From assembly GCA_947623795.1 (NCBI GenBank), contig CANQHS010000031.1, positions 1-9,659 of the forward strand: a stretch of 9,659 bases of DNA. The letters are read 5' to 3'. Shown one piece after another: positions 6,599 through 9,659 of this stretch (the first letter of the stretch is position 1; every line of letters starts with the position of its first letter). The notes under the pieces were generated by a model, which was given only the letters and a program-made list of their open reading frames with translations, had not been told where the DNA came from and ran no database searches. The translations under genes were made by a program, and so were the position numbers. The stretch comes from an uncultured Clostridia bacterium (GTDB taxonomy: Bacteria; Bacillota; Clostridia; Christensenellales; UBA1242).

Positions 6599-7507
6599 GT
6601 GGACAGACAAAAAATGATATCCAACCTAAAACAAAACTTTATGCTAAAACGCATCCACGCCCAACAAGAGTGCGAAGATTTCATAAATTCGCTAAAGTCT
6701 AACCCAGAATTCGACAAATTGTATAGCGAATATACGAAAAAGCAAATCGAATACACCCGCTCGCAGTTTGAAGAGGAAAGTTTATCGCTAAAACACGACG
6801 TTCAAGACTTAAAAGACAAAATAAACGCATATTTGAAAGCCCACGATATCGATGCTAGCAGACTTAGCCCAAAATACGATTGCCCACTTTGTAACGACAC
6901 GGGCGTGGTTGGCGGGCGAATTTGCAAATGCTTGCTTAACGAACTCAACAAGACAATTTCAATCAATTCGTCAAGCCAGAGCGAGTTTAAAAATTTTAGT
7001 AGTAGTGACGATTCCTCTCTAACAGCCAACGACAAAAAGGCGTATGAAGTAATCAAATCTTGGTGCGACAAATTCCCAGACATCACAAAAATCAACATTA
7101 ACATCATGGGTGGTGCGGGAAGCGGAAAAACCTTCTTGCTCGAGTGCGTTGCAAACGAAATGCTAAACAAAAATTTAGTTGTGGTGTATAAAACCGCATT
7201 CGAACTCAACGAACTTGCAAGGCTATATCATATTGGCAAGTCATATGAGTTTGGCGACATTTTAAATGCGGATATTTTGCTTATTGACGACCTAGGCACA
7301 GAGCCAGTTTTAAAAAACATCACAAACGAATATCTTTATAATTTAATCAACACGCGCCAAATACATAAAAAGCCAACATTTATTTCGACAAATTTGAGTT
7401 TGGACAACATTTTGTCGCGTTATGATGAGCGAATTTTTAGCCGCCTCGCAAACAAATCTTTGGCAATAACAATCAACCTCACTTCCGCCGACAAACGCAT
7501 AAGATAA
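6599..7507 (+). CDS. dnaI: DnaI/DnaC-type replicative helicase loader (AAA+ ATPase with zinc finger)
   Basis: 302 residues, close to the usual length of Bacillota DnaI. It loads the hexameric replicative helicase onto single-stranded DNA. The N-terminal part (about 1-90) is a charged helical, coiled-coil-like region expected to contact the helicase. A zinc-binding cluster follows: Cys95, Cys98, Cys109 and Cys111 (CPLCNDTG, then CKC). The AAA+ module shows Walker A GGAGSGKT at 171-178, Walker B ILLIDD at 226-231 followed by LGTEP, sensor-1 Asn265 in FISTN, and Arg-finger-type residues at Arg278 and Arg282 (DERIFSR). The chain ends soon after ADKRIR, comparable to the conserved DIR tail. A Ser-rich linker (about 122-142) separates the zinc and AAA+ parts. 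It begins with GTG one base after the DnaD-type stop, indicating tight translational coupling. It could equally be named dnaC; an IstB-type transposon ATPase is unlikely because of the zinc region and the operon partner. Confidence 0.92.
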   Translation: MDRQKMISNLKQNFMLKRIHAQQECEDFINSLKSNPEFDKLYSEYTKKQIEYTRSQFEEESLSLKHDVQDLKDKINAYLKAHDIDASRLSPKYDCPLCNDTGVVGGRICKCLLNELNKTISINSSSQSEFKNFSSSDDSSLTANDKKAYEVIKSWCDKFPDITKININIMGGAGSGKTFLLECVANEMLNKNLVVVYKTAFELNELARLYHIGKSYEFGDILNADILLIDDLGTEPVLKNITNEYLYNLINTRQIHKKPTFISTNLSLDNILSRYDERIFSRLANKSLAITINLTSADKRIR

Positions 7508-7636
7508 AAGACTTTCGACAAAAATTTTCGACAAATTTATTCAAAAATTTCGACAAAATTAAAACAAAAAAACAAAAAATTAAAAATAAAATTGAATTTT
7601 TTCGACAAAAACAAAAAATTTCGACAAATTTTAAAC
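7508..7636 (+). repeat. Five direct copies of TTCGACAAA (0A-box-like array)
   Basis: The motif occurs at 7514-7522, 7527-7535, 7549-7557, 7601-7609 and 7620-7628. All copies are in the same orientation and all are preceded by a further T. The rest of the spacer is almost pure A/T: of six plus-strand G bases between 7511 and 7640, five are in motif copies. Centre-to-centre steps are 13, 22, 52 and 19 bp. The reverse complement TTTGTCGAA contains the Spo0A-box core TGTCGAA. The array lies after the helicase-loader stop and before the terminator, so it is not in an obvious promoter. Binding by Spo0A or another factor is inference; a degenerate short tandem repeat is the alternative. Confidence 0.6.
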
Positions 7637-7660
7637 AAAAAGTGGCAAACGCCACTTTTT
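7637..7660. terminator. Bidirectional intrinsic terminator between helicase loader and pheT
   Basis: Perfect 10-bp arms (AAAAAGTGGC and GCCACTTTTT) around the loop AAAC. Each strand ends in a T-run, so it can stop transcription from both convergent units. It lies 129 nt after the loader stop and 7 nt after the pheT stop. Confidence 0.9.
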
Positions 7661-7667
7661 TATTGTT

Positions 7668-9659
7668 CTATGCTCTAAGAGCGATGTTTTGGGATGCAAA
7701 AGTTTTTATTAGGCGGGAAGAGAATTTTTCAATGTCCTCGCTCGTCAAAGTTTTATCTTTTGGAGTTATTGTCACATTGATTGTGTAACTCGTTTTGCCC
7801 AACAAAACTTCGTCATTTTTATACACATCTTTTAGCGAATATTCCATGATGTAGTTGCATCTAAAATTCTTTAGGATATTTTCAATTTCTGAAAATGGGC
7901 GTGTGCTTTCCATAACAAAATTGAAGTCAAGACTAACAGATTGGAACTTGCTCGTAGACACAATTTTTGAAACTTTCTTTTCCGCTTCCAAAAGTTTATT
8001 AATGTCCAATTCAAGGCAAGCAAAATGTTTGCGTTTGTCCACATTTTTTGCAATTGTTGGGTGCAAAATTCCCATTTCGCCAATTTGAATATTTCCACTA
8101 TAAAGCGCACAAGAATTTATTGGGTGATAAAGTTCATTTTTGTTTTCGCCGAATTCAATTTCGCAATTTACAATTTCGCCCGCAACGAATTCCACAATTT
8201 GTTTTAGTTTAAAATATAATTCCTTTTCGCTCTTGCTTTCGCTCGCTAGCACAATGGAAAGTTTTTTCTTTTCTTTAACCAAATTATTTTCGTCAAGTTC
8301 GTCAAAAGTTCTGCCAATTTCAAAAATGGAAATTTCGCTAAATTTATTTTTATTTTCGTCCGCAAATTTAATGAGAGTTGGAGTTAGCATTGTTCTTAGC
8401 CCCGTCTGCCCGCTCTTGCTTGAATCTAAAAGGCGCACAACGCTCGTTTGTTTGATTCCAAACTGCTTGTTATACTCCAAATAGTTCCAAACATAGCTAT
8501 GCACTTCATTCAAATTGAATCTGCTCGCCAAGGCGAATTTAATTTGATATTCTATCTCGTGAGTTGGGATTTTGTCAACCGGAGTGAGTGGCATGGACAT
8601 TGGCGCACTCTTGATGTTGTCATAGCCATACATCCTAAACACTTCCTCGACTAAATCCTCGCGGATAGAAACATCTTTTGTTGCGCGGAAAGATGGAACG
8701 GAAACACTCAAATTTTCGCCCGATGTTTTAACGCCAAAGCCTAAGCGAGTTAAAATTTCTGCAATCTCTTTGGCTGTCAATTTAACGCCGCCACGCTTAG
8801 ATATAAATTCGCTTGTCGTGTTGATTGTGATTTGTGGATATTTAAAGTTATAAACATCCGTGAAACTCGATGTAACTCTAACGCAATTGTCCGCTTGCTT
8901 TAATAGATAAATTAAACGCTTACTCGCGGTCAAACATAGCTCTGGGTCAAGCGATTTTTCATATCTCAAACTTGCGTCTGTAATAAGCCCAATTTTGCGG
9001 CTAGTTTTTCGAATTGTGGCGCTATCAAAACATGCGCTTTCCAAAAGTAGACTATTGGTGTTTGCTGAAATTGAATCCTTAAGTCCGCCCTTGATTCCCG
9101 CAATTGCAATTGGCTCGATTTTTTCATCGCAAATGACGATTGAATTCAAAGGAATTTCGTGCTTTTCGCCCTCAAGAGTTAGCATTTCAATCGGCTTTTT
9201 GTTTTCAATAACGGTCACACCCTTAACAATTGCATTGTCGAACGCGTGCATTGGCTGGCCGAGTTCAAGCATGACATAATTCGTTAGGTCGGCAAGCAAA
9301 TTTATATCTCGCATTCCGCAATAATTAAGGCGCAATTTCATGAGCGGAGTGGCAATTTTTTTCGTGATATTGCCAACTGAAATTCCCGTGTAGCGGAAGC
9401 AATTTTTTGTTTCAACTTTAATGTTTAGTGCGGGCAAATTTTTATATTTATTAAAATCGTCTAACATAAGAGGCTTTAACTCTCTGCCAAAAATTGCCGC
9501 AAACTCACGCGCGATTCCATAATGCCCCCACAAATCCGGGCGATTGGTTAGCGACTTGTTGTCGATTTCAATAAGCACATCTTCAACCGGCAAAATGTCG
9601 TGAATGTCCGTGCCAACAACCGCGTCATCTTCCAACTCAACGATGCCAGAAGTGTCCGC
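7668..9659 (-). CDS. pheT: Phenylalanyl-tRNA synthetase beta subunit, partial (N-terminus beyond right edge)
   Basis: 663 C-terminal residues of PheRS beta, which with PheS charges tRNA-Phe in the cytoplasm. The full protein is normally about 800 residues, so the N-terminal tRNA-binding (EMAP-like) domain lies off the window; the reading frame stays open to base 9659. Visible landmarks in order are LTNRPDLWGHYGIARE near the start, and the B3/B4 editing region with GGLKDS and TDASLRYEKSLDPEL. Next comes the B5 domain with SVPSFRATKDVSIREDLVEE and MYGYDNI, then the catalytic-like core. The C-terminal 90 residues form the FDX-ACB anticodon-binding domain (SLDFNFVM, then TYTINVT-like TSYTINVTITPKDKTLT). 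An apparent TTG start at 9635 is only an internal Leu codon. pheS would be expected upstream (to the right), not visible. The stop is followed closely by the terminator hairpin. Confidence 0.97.
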   Translation of the reverse strand, partial: ADTSGIVELEDDAVVGTDIHDILPVEDVLIEIDNKSLTNRPDLWGHYGIAREFAAIFGRELKPLMLDDFNKYKNLPALNIKVETKNCFRYTGISVGNITKKIATPLMKLRLNYCGMRDINLLADLTNYVMLELGQPMHAFDNAIVKGVTVIENKKPIEMLTLEGEKHEIPLNSIVICDEKIEPIAIAGIKGGLKDSISANTNSLLLESACFDSATIRKTSRKIGLITDASLRYEKSLDPELCLTASKRLIYLLKQADNCVRVTSSFTDVYNFKYPQITINTTSEFISKRGGVKLTAKEIAEILTRLGFGVKTSGENLSVSVPSFRATKDVSIREDLVEEVFRMYGYDNIKSAPMSMPLTPVDKIPTHEIEYQIKFALASRFNLNEVHSYVWNYLEYNKQFGIKQTSVVRLLDSSKSGQTGLRTMLTPTLIKFADENKNKFSEISIFEIGRTFDELDENNLVKEKKKLSIVLASESKSEKELYFKLKQIVEFVAGEIVNCEIEFGENKNELYHPINSCALYSGNIQIGEMGILHPTIAKNVDKRKHFACLELDINKLLEAEKKVSKIVSTSKFQSVSLDFNFVMESTRPFSEIENILKNFRCNYIMEYSLKDVYKNDEVLLGKTSYTINVTITPKDKTLTSEDIEKFSSRLIKTFASQNIALRA

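Noticed and set aside
6599..7507. IstB-type transposon ATPase
   Set aside because: The N-terminal zinc cluster, length and coupling to a DnaD-type gene point to a helicase loader, and no transposase or inverted repeats are present.
7508..7636. CRISPR array
   Set aside because: The repeat unit is only about 10 bp, spacing is irregular (13-52 bp) and intervening DNA is low-complexity A/T, not unique spacers.
7508..7660. Replication origin (oriC-like AT-rich region with repeats)
   Set aside because: There are no DnaA boxes within it, and neither dnaA nor dnaN is nearby; the neighbouring dnaI-type gene alone is not enough.
9633..9635. TTG as the start of pheT
   Set aside because: The frame stays open to the window edge and the residues upstream (GIVELEDDAVVG region) match internal PheT sequence, so this is a Leu codon.

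Overview
The window reads like chromosomal DNA of a low-GC Bacillota (Firmicutes), probably an uncultured clostridial-type lineage. The strongest evidence is an adjacent DnaD/DnaB-type primosome gene and a zinc-finger DnaI/DnaC-type helicase loader, a pairing typical of that phylum. The standard genetic code is used: TGG codes Trp and TGA ends the DnaD-type gene. I see no tRNA, rRNA, CRISPR array, transposase or phage gene, so this looks like ordinary core and near-core chromosome with some unusual non-coding signals.

Layout. Positions 1-2975 (minus strand) hold two adjacent ABC exporter half-transporter genes. The upstream one is complete and has a degenerate ATP site. The downstream one runs off the left edge just before its Q-loop. 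They are most likely a heterodimeric exporter of the BmrCD / TM287-288 type. A 134-bp divergent spacer (2976-3109) carries a very good sigma-A-type plus-strand promoter and a minus-strand promoter whose -10 lies almost on the ABC start codon. Positions 3110-3610 (plus) encode a 166-residue protein I do not recognise. Its tail overlaps, by 26 bp, the tail of a convergent M1-family metallopeptidase gene with a lipoprotein-like signal (3585-5060, minus). A second divergent spacer (5061-5160) leads into a two-gene plus-strand operon: a protein with a winged-helix-like N-terminus followed by four apparent tandem DnaD-type repeats (5161-6597), then the helicase loader (6599-7507). A 160-bp convergent spacer holds five same-orientation copies of TTCGACAAA and a strong bidirectional terminator. 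From 7668 to the right edge lies pheT (minus), missing its N-terminus.

How the genes relate. The DnaD-type protein and the loader should cooperate to put the replicative helicase on DNA at initiation or restart. The two ABC subunits should form one membrane exporter. PheT is the beta subunit of phenylalanyl-tRNA synthetase. The M1 peptidase is probably a surface lipoprotein that trims peptides.

The least expected signals are non-coding. TTCGACAAA is the exact reverse complement of TTTGTCGAA, which contains the Spo0A-box core TGTCGAA. Besides the five copies in the spacer, one lies just downstream of the predicted start of transcription of the unknown gene, inside a 16-nt exact match to the spacer array. 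The DnaD-type gene and the complete ABC gene both have -10 elements so close to their start codons that their mRNAs are probably leaderless. No system here is clearly new. The best candidates for follow-up are the 0A-like array, the unknown 166-residue gene sharing its motif, and the four-repeat DnaD protein.
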